Origin: Thermoflexus hugenholtzii JAD2
Lineage (GTDB): Bacteria; Chloroflexota; Anaerolineae; J036; Brachytrichaceae
Assembly: GCA_945877855.1 (NCBI GenBank)
Contig: CAMDWA010000003.1
Span: 1 to 64,000 of the forward strand
Length of the DNA: 64,000 nt
Reading direction: 5' to 3'
The translations under genes were made by a program, and so were the position numbers. Shown in pieces: positions 1-9,643 of this stretch. Under the pieces are notes generated by a model. That model saw only the letters and a program-made list of their open reading frames with translations, did not search any database and was not told where the DNA came from. The stretch's first letter is position 1. Each line of letters begins with the position of its first letter.

Positions 1-57
1 GTTGAAAAAATGATAGCTGTTGCAATCAGATATTTTTATTATGATTTAGTCAAAAGT

Positions 58-86
58 CAAATTCAAACGCAGTCAGTTTGAATTTG
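58..86. repeat. Inverted repeat, possible terminator
   Basis: Two perfect 11-bp arms (CAAATTCAAAC and its complement) around a 7-nt loop. It lies about 140 bp beyond the stop of the minus-strand GT39-PA14 gene and could end its transcript, but no clear T-run follows on that strand. Nothing else is recognisable in bases 1-223. Confidence 0.35.
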
Positions 87-223
87 TTATCGTGACATAG
101 TTGGATGCGCTTAATCAATATTATCACCAAAACTAACATTGCAACCCGACTGTTTCAATTTCAACCTCTGTTTTGGTTTATTCGTGCTGTCTATTCCAAA
201 AATGCGCCCAATTGCCCAGCATT

Positions 224-3112
224 CTAAGGCTGCCATTCGGCCCATGCCGCAGGTAAGGTAATTTTTTGAATGGGCGGGATCGCTGTTGTCGCACCTTTGG
301 TGAGCGATTCGGGATATTTACCCATGGGTGGCATTAAATGGGTGGCTGGAATTATCTGCCGCGTTCCACCCGGCGGCGTCCAATATAAATATATTTGAGT
401 GTGGCTTGTGTAATCGACAAATTGTACTTTGATCGGATGCCAGCCTTTTTCAAGCGTGATGTTTACGGTTTTGTTGCTCTTTGTTTGATTATCGATGAGC
501 AATTTGTCGGCAATAAACAATTTTGACTCATCTCTTGACACTGTTTCAAACGCATAATTGCCCGCTTTTTCGATAAAAACTACGCCCCGCCATTCGACGG
601 AATAAGGTCTGGGCAAGGGTAAATCTTGGAAATAGAAATTAATTTCAGGGTCAATTTGACGGAATACTGGCTCGCCTTTAATCTCGCGCCCGCGATAATA
701 ATGACCAACTAGCCCTTGGGCTGCGCTTGTGGCTAACGACAATTGCTTTGCTTCAATGGCATCTAGGCGTTGTGCTTCGGGTTTTTGCCAAGTTAAATCT
801 AATTTGGCATCGTTTGAAATGCCATTCGCGCTGATGCGCAGTAAATAGCTGCCGCGGGCTAATGCCTGCGATTCATCATTCTTAATCGGAAATTCGTTGA
901 TAAATAACGTGGTTGTCTCTATGTTTTCTGCCTTTAAGCTAAACTTGTAATTGCCAGATGTTTCTACATTTAACACCGTGTTTAAATCTGCATTCCCCAA
1001 GTTGGGTTTTAGCGAGAGAGGGAAAGTGGTGAACACCTTCTCTGGTTCATTGCCTTGCTGTTGATAGCGTATCGTGCCACCGAGATTTTGGGCAATATCG
1101 CTAGGCGTGAGGATTACTTCGTAGATGCCAGCCGTTGCACCTTGTGCCGATTGAAATTCTCGCGTGATTGCGTTTGGATATCTTCTACGGAGGTTGTTGA
1201 TCGCCGCAGCCCCGCGTGACTCGCTTAAAATGACCACATTTTGGCTGCTATTGGCTGAAATGACTGGAAAATTATTGACATTCCATGTTTGATACTTTGC
1301 TTGCGGGGCAAAAAACTGGAGCGTCGGGTGGTCTTTCCAACTTTCGCTGATGATGAGATCGCTTGTTGGGGCAAGACGATTGATTTCTTTTGCGACTAGG
1401 GTTTCGCCAGTCGAATGTTCAATCCATGCGCGGTTATTGTAACGTTGAACATTAAAAAACGTAGAGAAATTATCTTGCGCAGAGAAAATGAGTAGCCCTG
1501 TAACTCCGAATGTTGAAAAGATAGTTTTGGGCTTTGTGATAGATTCAAACGAAAACGTCGCTTCAGCATTCTCGCGAGGGAGCAGCGCAATGAGTGGTAG
1601 GCTGGCAAAAAATGCGGTGGTGGGTAACACCCCAATCGCTCGCAAACTTTGTGGTGCTTCAAAATCGAGCGAAAACACCCCGGGTAACAGCATCACGCCA
1701 AATGTCATAAGCATACTCAGATTGCTAGGCCGCCAAAATCGCGCCAGCGCCATGCCAAAGCCAAGCACCGCCAGTGCCGCCATTACGTTGTCGAGCATGG
1801 GTGCGTTTGGTAAATTGTGCCTGCCATTCGGATCGCCTTGCACATTGAACATGAGCAAATGTTTGACGCTTTGCTGCAAAATGGCTTTCGCCAAGTCGGG
1901 TTCGGCCCTGTTTTTGGGATTGAACAACGAGACTTGGTTAGTGCGACCAAACACCTGATCGACGTTGTTGTAGGTATACCATGCTACTGGCGCAATGGTG
2001 ACGAGGGCAGAGATGACAAGGGCTGAAATTGCTAAGAAGTGATACTTAAACAGCGTTTTTTTGTCGAATTGGGTTCGTGGTAAGGTGGTAATGAGACGTA
2101 ACACGAAGTAAACCGTAAATACTGCAATAAATATGCGGTTAGGGACATAAAATGCCAGTGATAACCCTAAAATGATGCCACACAAGATAAAATCAGCAAA
2201 CTTGCGCTGGTGAATTGCGCGTTCGCCAAAGTAGAGAATCGCTAACTCAAACATTGGGGTGGTGATGCCAGGCATGGCAATGCGCGATTGGGTCAGCCCA
2301 TAACGCATGATGATGAGAAAAACTGTGCCGATTAAGCCTGACCATAACCCAAACCAGTGTTTAAAAAGCAAAAAGCCAAACACGCAAGTCAAAACGCCGA
2401 ATATTACTGAGGGCATGCGCATGGCAAATGTGGTTGCGCCAAAAATCTCAAATAAGCCCGCCATCAAATAAAAATAATGACTGGGGAAATTCACTAAGTC
2501 CAAGTAAATAGGGCGATAGGACGGGGTGTTGATGATGCGTATCGCATAATTAGCACCATTAGCTTCGTCATACCAAACGCCAAATGGAAAATCACCCAGA
2601 TCCCAAATACGCGGCAAGAGCGCAGCAATGGCAATGACAATGACCCAAAACGCGGTTTTTAATTGGTTGGCGCGGCTCGATGAGGTCATTGTGTTTGCTT
2701 GCCAATTTGCTGCGATTGCAGCACCAAACAAGGCTGTGACCGATAAAATGTGCAGCCCCCAGGCAAAATTATTTCGGTTTTGGTTAAAAACGGTTAGGCT
2801 TGCGAGGCTTAACCCTGCGCCAATGAAAGTTAAATACAAAGTGAGGATTGGGCGCAATAGCGTAATTGGCTGTTGATTTTTTATAGCGCTTAATTCATTT
2901 TTAGCATAAACCTTGCTTGATTTATGCAAAAGCGAGGCGATGATTAAGACGAGTGCAATCCCAAAACCGAGCCAAACGGTGTTGGATAATTCAGCCTTAT
3001 GTAAAAATTGTGTGCCGATGGCGATGCCGATTGCCAAAAGACGCATCAAATATTGCACCCCGATCCAATTTGCCACAAGCATTTTTGAAAATGAGATGAA
3101 CCTATTTCTCAT
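224..3112 (-). CDS. GT39-type membrane glycosyltransferase with C-terminal PA14 domain
   Basis: The 962-aa protein has about a dozen hydrophobic segments in residues 1-550. The first large loop holds WYDEA near residue 180, matching the acidic catalytic site of PMT/ArnT-like (GT-C) enzymes that use polyprenyl-linked sugars. Residues about 550-790 are soluble and not recognised. Residues about 800-925 (from GLVGHYYRG through YLYWTPPGG) match a PA14 carbohydrate-binding beta-barrel, presumably outside the membrane. The gene is last in a minus-strand unit, starting 4 bp after the stop of the NHL-repeat gene. GT39 plus PA14 suggests transfer of a sugar onto a surface polymer or protein. Substrate and acceptor cannot be told from sequence. 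Confidence 0.85.
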   Translation of the reverse strand: MRNRFISFSKMLVANWIGVQYLMRLLAIGIAIGTQFLHKAELSNTVWLGFGIALVLIIASLLHKSSKVYAKNELSAIKNQQPITLLRPILTLYLTFIGAGLSLASLTVFNQNRNNFAWGLHILSVTALFGAAIAANWQANTMTSSSRANQLKTAFWVIVIAIAALLPRIWDLGDFPFGVWYDEANGANYAIRIINTPSYRPIYLDLVNFPSHYFYLMAGLFEIFGATTFAMRMPSVIFGVLTCVFGFLLFKHWFGLWSGLIGTVFLIIMRYGLTQSRIAMPGITTPMFELAILYFGERAIHQRKFADFILCGIILGLSLAFYVPNRIFIAVFTVYFVLRLITTLPRTQFDKKTLFKYHFLAISALVISALVTIAPVAWYTYNNVDQVFGRTNQVSLFNPKNRAEPDLAKAILQQSVKHLLMFNVQGDPNGRHNLPNAPMLDNVMAALAVLGFGMALARFWRPSNLSMLMTFGVMLLPGVFSLDFEAPQSLRAIGVLPTTAFFASLPLIALLPRENAEATFSFESITKPKTIFSTFGVTGLLIFSAQDNFSTFFNVQRYNNRAWIEHSTGETLVAKEINRLAPTSDLIISESWKDHPTLQFFAPQAKYQTWNVNNFPVISANSSQNVVILSESRGAAAINNLRRRYPNAITREFQSAQGATAGIYEVILTPSDIAQNLGGTIRYQQQGNEPEKVFTTFPLSLKPNLGNADLNTVLNVETSGNYKFSLKAENIETTTLFINEFPIKNDESQALARGSYLLRISANGISNDAKLDLTWQKPEAQRLDAIEAKQLSLATSAAQGLVGHYYRGREIKGEPVFRQIDPEINFYFQDLPLPRPYSVEWRGVVFIEKAGNYAFETVSRDESKLFIADKLLIDNQTKSNKTVNITLEKGWHPIKVQFVDYTSHTQIYLYWTPPGGTRQIIPATHLMPPMGKYPESLTKGATTAIPPIQKITLPAAWAEWQP

Positions 3113-3116
3113 GACT

Positions 3117-4514
3117 CTATTTCAATTCTAACTGCTGCACTCGATGCGCCGCAGTTTCTGTCACCCATACTGTTTTGTTGTAAATGGCTATGCCGGTTGG
3201 CACACGCAAACGCCCGGGGGCGCTGCCCTCGCCGCCAAATTCGGCCATGATGCCAGTATTTTTGTCGTAGCGATGAATCACATGCGAGGCAGGCGATGTG
3301 ATGAGAATGGTGCCCTCGTCTTCGATGGCTAACTTTGGCCCATCGACGGTCGAGGCGGGGCGAATGGCAAATTCTCGCAAGAACTCACCCCCTGCGTTGA
3401 ATAACACCATCCGACGATTGGTCGGGTCTGCCACATAAATAATCCCTTCACGATCGACAACCACTGCTGTCGGCTCCATAATTTCGCCACGCCCTGTGCC
3501 ACGCCGCCCAATCACTTGTAGCCGCTCGCCATTGGGTGAGAGTTTAACCACTCTCGAGCCACCGGTGTCGGCGATATACACATTGTCTGCGACATCTAGC
3601 CCTAACCCGCGTGGAAAATAAAACCCCAAGGCTGGCCCGCCGATGCGTTTGAGTGCTTTGCCATCGGCGCTAAAGAAATAAATCCATTGCTTATTTGAAT
3701 CAAGCACCAGCACTTCGTTTTTGCTGTTGATGGCTACCGCGCCCGGGAAGTCAAAAGCTTCTTCGCCGCCTAAAATCTCGGTCAAAAATTTACCATCTGG
3801 CGCAAAAATTTGCACCCGTTTATTGGCGCTGTCGGCCACATAAACACGCCCATCACGCGCAACCGCCACCCCACGTGGCTCGCGCACTTCGCCCGGCCCA
3901 GTGCCTTCTTTGCCAATAATCTTGAGCGAGGCGCTTTCGCGCAGGGGCGCTTCTACCAAGACAATGGGGCGCGGTAACGATTGCGCAATCCCTTGCCCTG
4001 CCACTGCCGATACGTCGTCGCTCGGCCCATCCCCCGCCAACCCCCACGCCCCAACTATGGCAACCAGTACCAAGGCTGTTGTGAGCAAATTGCGCCGCGC
4101 CCATGTTAGGGCATAAGGCACAAATAGCAATGGGCGGCGCAACATCCAGCTATCAAAGCCCGCTGGCACAAACGACAAAGCGTAACATAACAACCCTAAT
4201 AAGACCCCAAGCCACAAAAAGCTGCTCGAAAAGCCGCCATAACGCATGGCTGCCCAGCCCAATGCAATACATGCCAGCGCCATAAACAACATGCCTGTGC
4301 GCAAAACGGGTTTGGCGGGCGTGCTTGCACTTTGGGCAATCGCTTGTCCCTCCGCCTCGTCCGGCGTTACTTGATCAGGCGGGGCATCTGCGTCTGCCGC
4401 GTTTATTTGTGATGGGTTGATGTCTGATATTTTTGCATCCGTTGTCATAATGGAATCTTCGTTGGACATGGCCTGCTCGTGATGGCCGGGGTTTGCTTGT
4501 GTTGATGTGTTCAC
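3117..4514 (-). CDS. Membrane-anchored NHL-repeat beta-propeller protein
   Basis: The 465-aa protein begins with an acidic, low-complexity cytoplasmic stretch (residues 1-70) and then several hydrophobic segments (about 72-165). The rest is a propeller of roughly six NHL repeats, each with the pattern GxGxFxxPxGVAVxxxGxVYVADSxNxRVQxF (for instance near residues 205-245 and 295-335). NHL propellers usually bind proteins or RNA and are not catalytic. The start is GTG inside the stop of the upstream DUF2298 gene (GTGA overlap), so the two are translationally coupled; an internal ATG at residue 16 is a weaker alternative. Its place between two GT39-type genes suggests an accessory role in the same membrane machinery. 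Confidence 0.82.
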   Translation of the reverse strand: MNTSTQANPGHHEQAMSNEDSIMTTDAKISDINPSQINAADADAPPDQVTPDEAEGQAIAQSASTPAKPVLRTGMLFMALACIALGWAAMRYGGFSSSFLWLGVLLGLLCYALSFVPAGFDSWMLRRPLLFVPYALTWARRNLLTTALVLVAIVGAWGLAGDGPSDDVSAVAGQGIAQSLPRPIVLVEAPLRESASLKIIGKEGTGPGEVREPRGVAVARDGRVYVADSANKRVQIFAPDGKFLTEILGGEEAFDFPGAVAINSKNEVLVLDSNKQWIYFFSADGKALKRIGGPALGFYFPRGLGLDVADNVYIADTGGSRVVKLSPNGERLQVIGRRGTGRGEIMEPTAVVVDREGIIYVADPTNRRMVLFNAGGEFLREFAIRPASTVDGPKLAIEDEGTILITSPASHVIHRYDKNTGIMAEFGGEGSAPGRLRVPTGIAIYNKTVWVTETAAHRVQQLELK

Positions 4515-7500
4515 CCGTTCACCTTATAAATCTTGACACCTTGTTGGTCATAAAGTTGTATCAACATGCCATTGCGTTGCATATTGGCCAGCTTGGCCTC
4601 GGCTTGGGGGTAATGTAATTTTTCAACCCCGCCATAATAAATATAGCTTACCTGATATTGTTTGAGCAATTGCTGGGTCTGTGGCAGATCGGGCGCGGTG
4701 TAAATGCTCAACACATCGCGGGTGCGCTCTTCAATATTGGGCGTGCCAGCCCGTTGTTGCCGCTGATGATGATCCCACCCCAAAATCGTCGGCAAGCCAG
4801 TGTAAATGGCGACCCGCCCGCCCCACGAATATAGCCGCGCATGAGGGGGCGGCCCCGACACTGCTTCAAGCATCACTGGCGAGCCAGCAATATTGTTGCG
4901 AACCCATTGAATGGCCTCCCAATCATCACGCAGTTTTAGCTCGGCTTGTTGGCGGCGTGTGCCAAATTCGGCTTCGTCCATATATGTGGCTGTCTCCATA
5001 TATTTTGCGCCATTCAGCGTTGGGGCAATTTTTGTGTCGAAGCGGTCATTAATTTTGGCATAAGTGGCTGCAAATGGGTAAACTCCCGCCAAAATAATTA
5101 ATACCGCAAAAACGCCCATCCATATTGGGCGAATGGCATCGGGCAGCCGTTTAAACAGCACTGCCAAGCCAACGGCACTGGCAATCGACATCAATGCCCA
5201 AGCCTGAAAGTAAAACTTAAACACAATATTCATGCGCCCAATATCACCCGCTAAGGCCCAAATTTCAACCGCGCCGGTCAAACCCAGCGCCACCGCTGCC
5301 GCGCCCATGCCAAAACTTTCAGACACGCTGCGTTGCATCAGTGCGCCAATGCCCAAGGCAAAGGCCAAAATAAAGGCAACAATGGCGACCGGCCCAAAGC
5401 TGCCGCTTGCAAAACGCAACACCAGCGCCAAAATTCCCGCCGCAAACATCACCAAGGCATAGCTCACCCCCGTGCTTGGGGCATTGCTTTGGCTGATGGG
5501 TGCTGCGCCGCCTTGGGCTGGGTTGGCAGATGAAGCCACCTGCGCTATGTTTGCGCTTGCGCCTTTTTCAAAAACTGCCAGCAAACTAAGAATATGTCGA
5601 GTGCGATCGGGGTGTGCTAACAACAAACTCAAGGCACGATTGGCATTTTGCCACTTGGGCGATTTGATATTAATGCGCACCCCCGACCCAGCCGCAATGC
5701 CAAGCTCAGGGCTGGCACTCATGTTGTTAAATTGATTGAGCGTCGTTTGGGCAGTTTGGTTATTGCGCAAGCGCCCAATGAGCCAAACGAGTAGCCAGGT
5801 GACAATAATAAACAAAAACACCCCATCGACTGTCAGCCACGCCAAGAAGGGGCTGCGTTCTTGATGGGTTTCGAGGCCGGTATAGCCTTGCACAAAACTG
5901 CGGTGAAACGGCAAATAAGCCACATAACCCCAGCCTACAATCGCCGCCGAAGTTAGCATCGCCCAGATAAAGTTGCTGCCGCTGCGCACCGAATGTACCC
6001 AACCCATAATCGCGGCCCCGAAAATAATGATAACGGCAATGGGGAAATCCCACGAATTGATGGCCCATACCGAGCCGAGTGTCACCCCAGCCAGCAGCAC
6101 AATCGGCAGGGCTGTGAGCTGAGTTTTAACCGTCATACGCAATTTGTTGCGCCACGATTCAGCCAGCGCAACATGCTCACCCTGCTCAATTTTTAGCCCT
6201 TGCAAGCGTGCCATAATGACAAGCGCGAAGCACAAGACCAACAAACTGACTGGTAAGGCGATCATGTGGGCATGTAGATCGGCATATAAAAAGGTGAAAT
6301 AGGGGAATTCTTGAATGCTGCCTGTGCCCGGGTAGATGCGAGTTGAGGCCCAGAACCAATCGGGCGGTATTTGTAAGGCTTTTTGACCTTCGGTGATGCC
6401 TTTATAAATACCCAAGGCAAATCGCCCCATAGTCTCGCCCCACGACAAAGTTGCATAGGCTTGTTCGGGGATGGGACTGCCGCCGATGAAGACCAAGCGT
6501 TTAAAGAAACGCATCCCGCCTTCGACATTGCCCAACACCGCCAACAACAGCGCTGCAAATGTGCCAAACCCAGCCGCCGATTTATTGACGATTGATGTGT
6601 TGTCCAATCGTAAATTCGCCGTCAGGTTATAGGCCAAACTCCATGCCCCCGCAAACGACATGGCAAATAACATCGGCACCGCCAAGTTATAAGCCACTTC
6701 GGGCAAAATACCGGTGATTTTGGTCAACACCCCCACCAAATATTGCCCATAATAATAATAATTGATAAACCCACCCGCAAACCAAGGGTCATAAGGCGGC
6801 ATGGTGGTCGATTTAATGGTTGCCAACAAATACGCGAAATCCATCGGTTTTTCGCCCCCACGCGCTGGGTGCCACAAATCGGGGTTGTTCATGCGAATCC
6901 ACACGAAGGCTAAAAACCCAAGCGTAAATACGGCCTCTTCGAGCGCAATTAGCCGCCAATTGGCCCGCAGCCAAGCCAGTGTATTGTGGCGGGTGCGCAC
7001 AAATATGACCACACCGATGACGAGCCACAACAGCAACGCCGCCATTGCGACTGTGCGGGTATAACTCAACAGACCGAGGCTGACTGGAAACCAAATCAAC
7101 CAACCCACCACCAGCCAGCCCAACACACGGGCAAACACATAACCACGATCTGGCAAACGTTTGGCAATGTGCAGCAGCGCGGGCAGGGTGGCAAGGCTAA
7201 GTAATTGCAGCAGCCCCCACCACACCAATAATGGCACTTGGTTGGCGAGGCTGTTGGCATCAAAAATGTCGCTAAAGTTGCCGCCGGCCATGTTTAACTC
7301 ACGTTGGGCCTCGGTTAACAGCGGTTGGCGATTGCTTTGCGCCAATTGGCGATTCCAAGGCTGCTTTAGCACATAGGGGCCAAGCCATTCGGCCACCAAT
7401 TGTGGCGTAATTGGTTTGGTTTTCTTAAACACCATCACCAATGGGTGATCATAGGCCGAGAAGCTTTCGTCGGCAAAGCCGCCGTTAATCTCAAATGGGG

Positions 7501-9469
7501 TGGGGCGATGGGCCATCAGTGCCTCAGGCATCGGTAAGTTCGGGCGGGTGAAGGTGTCTTCAAACATGGTCAACCCTAAAAACGAAGGGTAGGCTTCGCT
7601 AAAATGCACCAACTCAAACCCCAATTCGCCACTGAATAACATTTCATAATAGCGCTTGGTTAATGGGTAACGATCTGGAATGCGCGGAATAGTGCCATAA
7701 AGACGGCTAGAGAAAAACACGATATAGTCGCCACGGGTCAAACTGTTTTGCAGCGATACCAATTTGTTTGGGCCGTCATCGTCATATAAATTGAGTTCGG
7801 GCACTGCCGGTGGCAATTGATAGCCTTGCAAGCCATTGATGCCTTCTTCCCAATGTTCTTTCAGCAAAATTGCAGTTTTGGGCACATTGGCGTTAATCCA
7901 TTTTGAGGCTTGGTTGGCGGTGTGCGGGGCCGAATAGATGCTGGCGAAGGCAAACGCCCACCATGCTGTTGCAGCCACAATCAGCGTCGTTAACACTGGT
8001 GCAACATATTGCAGTGGGTGGCGGCGGGGTTTGTGGATGGGTAGCGGCGCAGGTGGCAGTGGTGTATCGACGGCGACTTCAGTATTTAAATTTAAGGTTG
8101 CTGACTCAAGTGGTTCGGCGGCCTCACTCAAAATGGCAGGTGGCACGCTTGTCGGTGTTTCGGTCGTTGGGGTTGGGGCATCGGGCGTTGGCAGCATGGC
8201 TTTTGGGCGGTAACGCTTGTCGAGCCATTCGCCCAATTGGGCGAGCAGCGCCGCCGCCATAATGGCAAACAGCGGCAACAAGGGCAGGCTATAACGCAAA
8301 AACTTCGCATAGGCACGACCTGTGATAAGAAAATAGGGCAGTATCCACGCCAACATCAAAATTGCACCGGCGGCATGTGGCCCGCGCCCTACGGCGTAAA
8401 CGATGCACATTAGCAAGCCAATCAGCGCCGTTACACCCAAAGGCACGCCCATACTCCAGCGCACCATCTGCTCTATTGGGTAAAGGTAAGGCGTGGTGGC
8501 AAAGTATTGGCGGGTATAGGGTAGGTCGGCTTCGGCGCGAATGACGATTTTGTCTTGCTCATTCACATTGCGCAGCAGGCCATTTGTATCTAAAAATGAA
8601 TAGGGTGCAAAGGCAAAATAGGCGATGACAAAGCCGCCAAAGGCCAAAATGAGCGTGGCAATGAGGCGTGACCAGTTGATGTGGCTAAATTGAGCGCCCA
8701 ACGTGATGAGCTTGGGGTTGAGCGTGGTTATTTTTTGCCGCTCGTGTAAAAGCGCGGCCACAGGCAACAGCGCCAAAATGGGCAGGGCGCTAAATTTGCT
8801 GGCAAATGCCATGCCAGCCGCTGCGCCCATTAAAAATGTGTCGCGGTTGCTGCCAGTTTGGCTGGTGTTGTATGCAAATAGCAAGGTCAGCAACACAAAA
8901 AAATTGAGGGTGATATCGGTGGTGTAAAAATGTGAGTGCTGTATGCTGAGCACGGTGAGGGCATAAAACAAGGATCCAATCAGCCCAACCCGACGGCTAA
9001 AAATGCGGCTGCCGAGCAAGAAAACGATATAAATAGCGGCGGTGTCGAGCAAACCCGATAAAGCACGCCCAACCAGCGTCACGCCATCATAGCCCTCCCA
9101 CCATTTATCGACAAACACGCCCACCCAATATGACACAAAGCGGGTCATATAAACCGGTAGCGTGCCATAGGCAAAGGCGCGTTCGCGGTTTTCGCGCGCG
9201 ATCCAATATGGGTTCATCGGCGAGCGTTTGGGGTCGAGAAACTCATTGACACTCTGAGGCCAGCGAATATCGCTTGTGACCATCGAGATATAGCGCTCGT
9301 CTGGATGGTAATGGGAGTTTTGGTCCCAATTTAAACCATACAAACGTAATGCGCCCCCTAATAGCACAATGAGCAGCACGGCTAACCGCCCATATTTTGA
9401 TAATGATGATGGCGATGGTGGGGGTTGGTTAGGCGTGTTGCGCCGCCAGTTTAATGAAACAGATAGCAT
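4511..9469 (-). CDS. DUF2298 (Chlor_Arch_YYY) membrane protein fused to a GT39 domain
   Basis: At 1652 aa this looks like two membrane enzymes in one chain. Residues about 30-420 resemble GT39 glycosyltransferases, with the acidic motif YHPDERYI near residue 55 and repeated hydrophobic helices. A Pro/Thr-rich linker (about 430-490), one helix and a soluble segment follow. From about residue 750 the protein is again polytopic and carries GGFINYYYYGQYLVG near residue 900, the signature of DUF2298, a family seen mostly in Chloroflexota and Archaea. The C-terminus ends with a soluble domain that includes GWDHHQRQQRAG. Function is unproven; a sugar-transferase role is inferred from the GT39 half. 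It is first in a three-gene minus-strand unit. Confidence 0.88.
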   Translation of the reverse strand: MLSVSLNWRRNTPNQPPPSPSSLSKYGRLAVLLIVLLGGALRLYGLNWDQNSHYHPDERYISMVTSDIRWPQSVNEFLDPKRSPMNPYWIARENRERAFAYGTLPVYMTRFVSYWVGVFVDKWWEGYDGVTLVGRALSGLLDTAAIYIVFLLGSRIFSRRVGLIGSLFYALTVLSIQHSHFYTTDITLNFFVLLTLLFAYNTSQTGSNRDTFLMGAAAGMAFASKFSALPILALLPVAALLHERQKITTLNPKLITLGAQFSHINWSRLIATLILAFGGFVIAYFAFAPYSFLDTNGLLRNVNEQDKIVIRAEADLPYTRQYFATTPYLYPIEQMVRWSMGVPLGVTALIGLLMCIVYAVGRGPHAAGAILMLAWILPYFLITGRAYAKFLRYSLPLLPLFAIMAAALLAQLGEWLDKRYRPKAMLPTPDAPTPTTETPTSVPPAILSEAAEPLESATLNLNTEVAVDTPLPPAPLPIHKPRRHPLQYVAPVLTTLIVAATAWWAFAFASIYSAPHTANQASKWINANVPKTAILLKEHWEEGINGLQGYQLPPAVPELNLYDDDGPNKLVSLQNSLTRGDYIVFFSSRLYGTIPRIPDRYPLTKRYYEMLFSGELGFELVHFSEAYPSFLGLTMFEDTFTRPNLPMPEALMAHRPTPFEINGGFADESFSAYDHPLVMVFKKTKPITPQLVAEWLGPYVLKQPWNRQLAQSNRQPLLTEAQRELNMAGGNFSDIFDANSLANQVPLLVWWGLLQLLSLATLPALLHIAKRLPDRGYVFARVLGWLVVGWLIWFPVSLGLLSYTRTVAMAALLLWLVIGVVIFVRTRHNTLAWLRANWRLIALEEAVFTLGFLAFVWIRMNNPDLWHPARGGEKPMDFAYLLATIKSTTMPPYDPWFAGGFINYYYYGQYLVGVLTKITGILPEVAYNLAVPMLFAMSFAGAWSLAYNLTANLRLDNTSIVNKSAAGFGTFAALLLAVLGNVEGGMRFFKRLVFIGGSPIPEQAYATLSWGETMGRFALGIYKGITEGQKALQIPPDWFWASTRIYPGTGSIQEFPYFTFLYADLHAHMIALPVSLLVLCFALVIMARLQGLKIEQGEHVALAESWRNKLRMTVKTQLTALPIVLLAGVTLGSVWAINSWDFPIAVIIIFGAAIMGWVHSVRSGSNFIWAMLTSAAIVGWGYVAYLPFHRSFVQGYTGLETHQERSPFLAWLTVDGVFLFIIVTWLLVWLIGRLRNNQTAQTTLNQFNNMSASPELGIAAGSGVRINIKSPKWQNANRALSLLLAHPDRTRHILSLLAVFEKGASANIAQVASSANPAQGGAAPISQSNAPSTGVSYALVMFAAGILALVLRFASGSFGPVAIVAFILAFALGIGALMQRSVSESFGMGAAAVALGLTGAVEIWALAGDIGRMNIVFKFYFQAWALMSIASAVGLAVLFKRLPDAIRPIWMGVFAVLIILAGVYPFAATYAKINDRFDTKIAPTLNGAKYMETATYMDEAEFGTRRQQAELKLRDDWEAIQWVRNNIAGSPVMLEAVSGPPPHARLYSWGGRVAIYTGLPTILGWDHHQRQQRAGTPNIEERTRDVLSIYTAPDLPQTQQLLKQYQVSYIYYGGVEKLHYPQAEAKLANMQRNGMLIQLYDQQGVKIYKVNG

Positions 9470-9508
9470 AGTAGGGCTTTATGAATCGTTCAGATAGAAC
9501 AATATTTG

Positions 9509-9514
9509 ATTATA
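9509..9514 (-). promoter_or_regulatory. Possible -10 element for the DUF2298 operon
   Basis: On the minus strand the sequence reads TATAAT, 40 bp before the ATG at 9469. No convincing -35 box lies at the right distance. The surrounding 9470-9643 gap separates divergent genes and must hold promoters for both. Confidence 0.3.
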
Positions 9515-9643
9515 CGTTTTTGCTATTGCAAACATGCATCCTATGATGGATAGATCTGGTCGGGCTTTAGGTCAATCTCGTGAGTGCGGTATTATTAGCC
9601 AACCCAGAGGCGCGTGTTTGCCAAGGGTGATGAGATCGCAACC

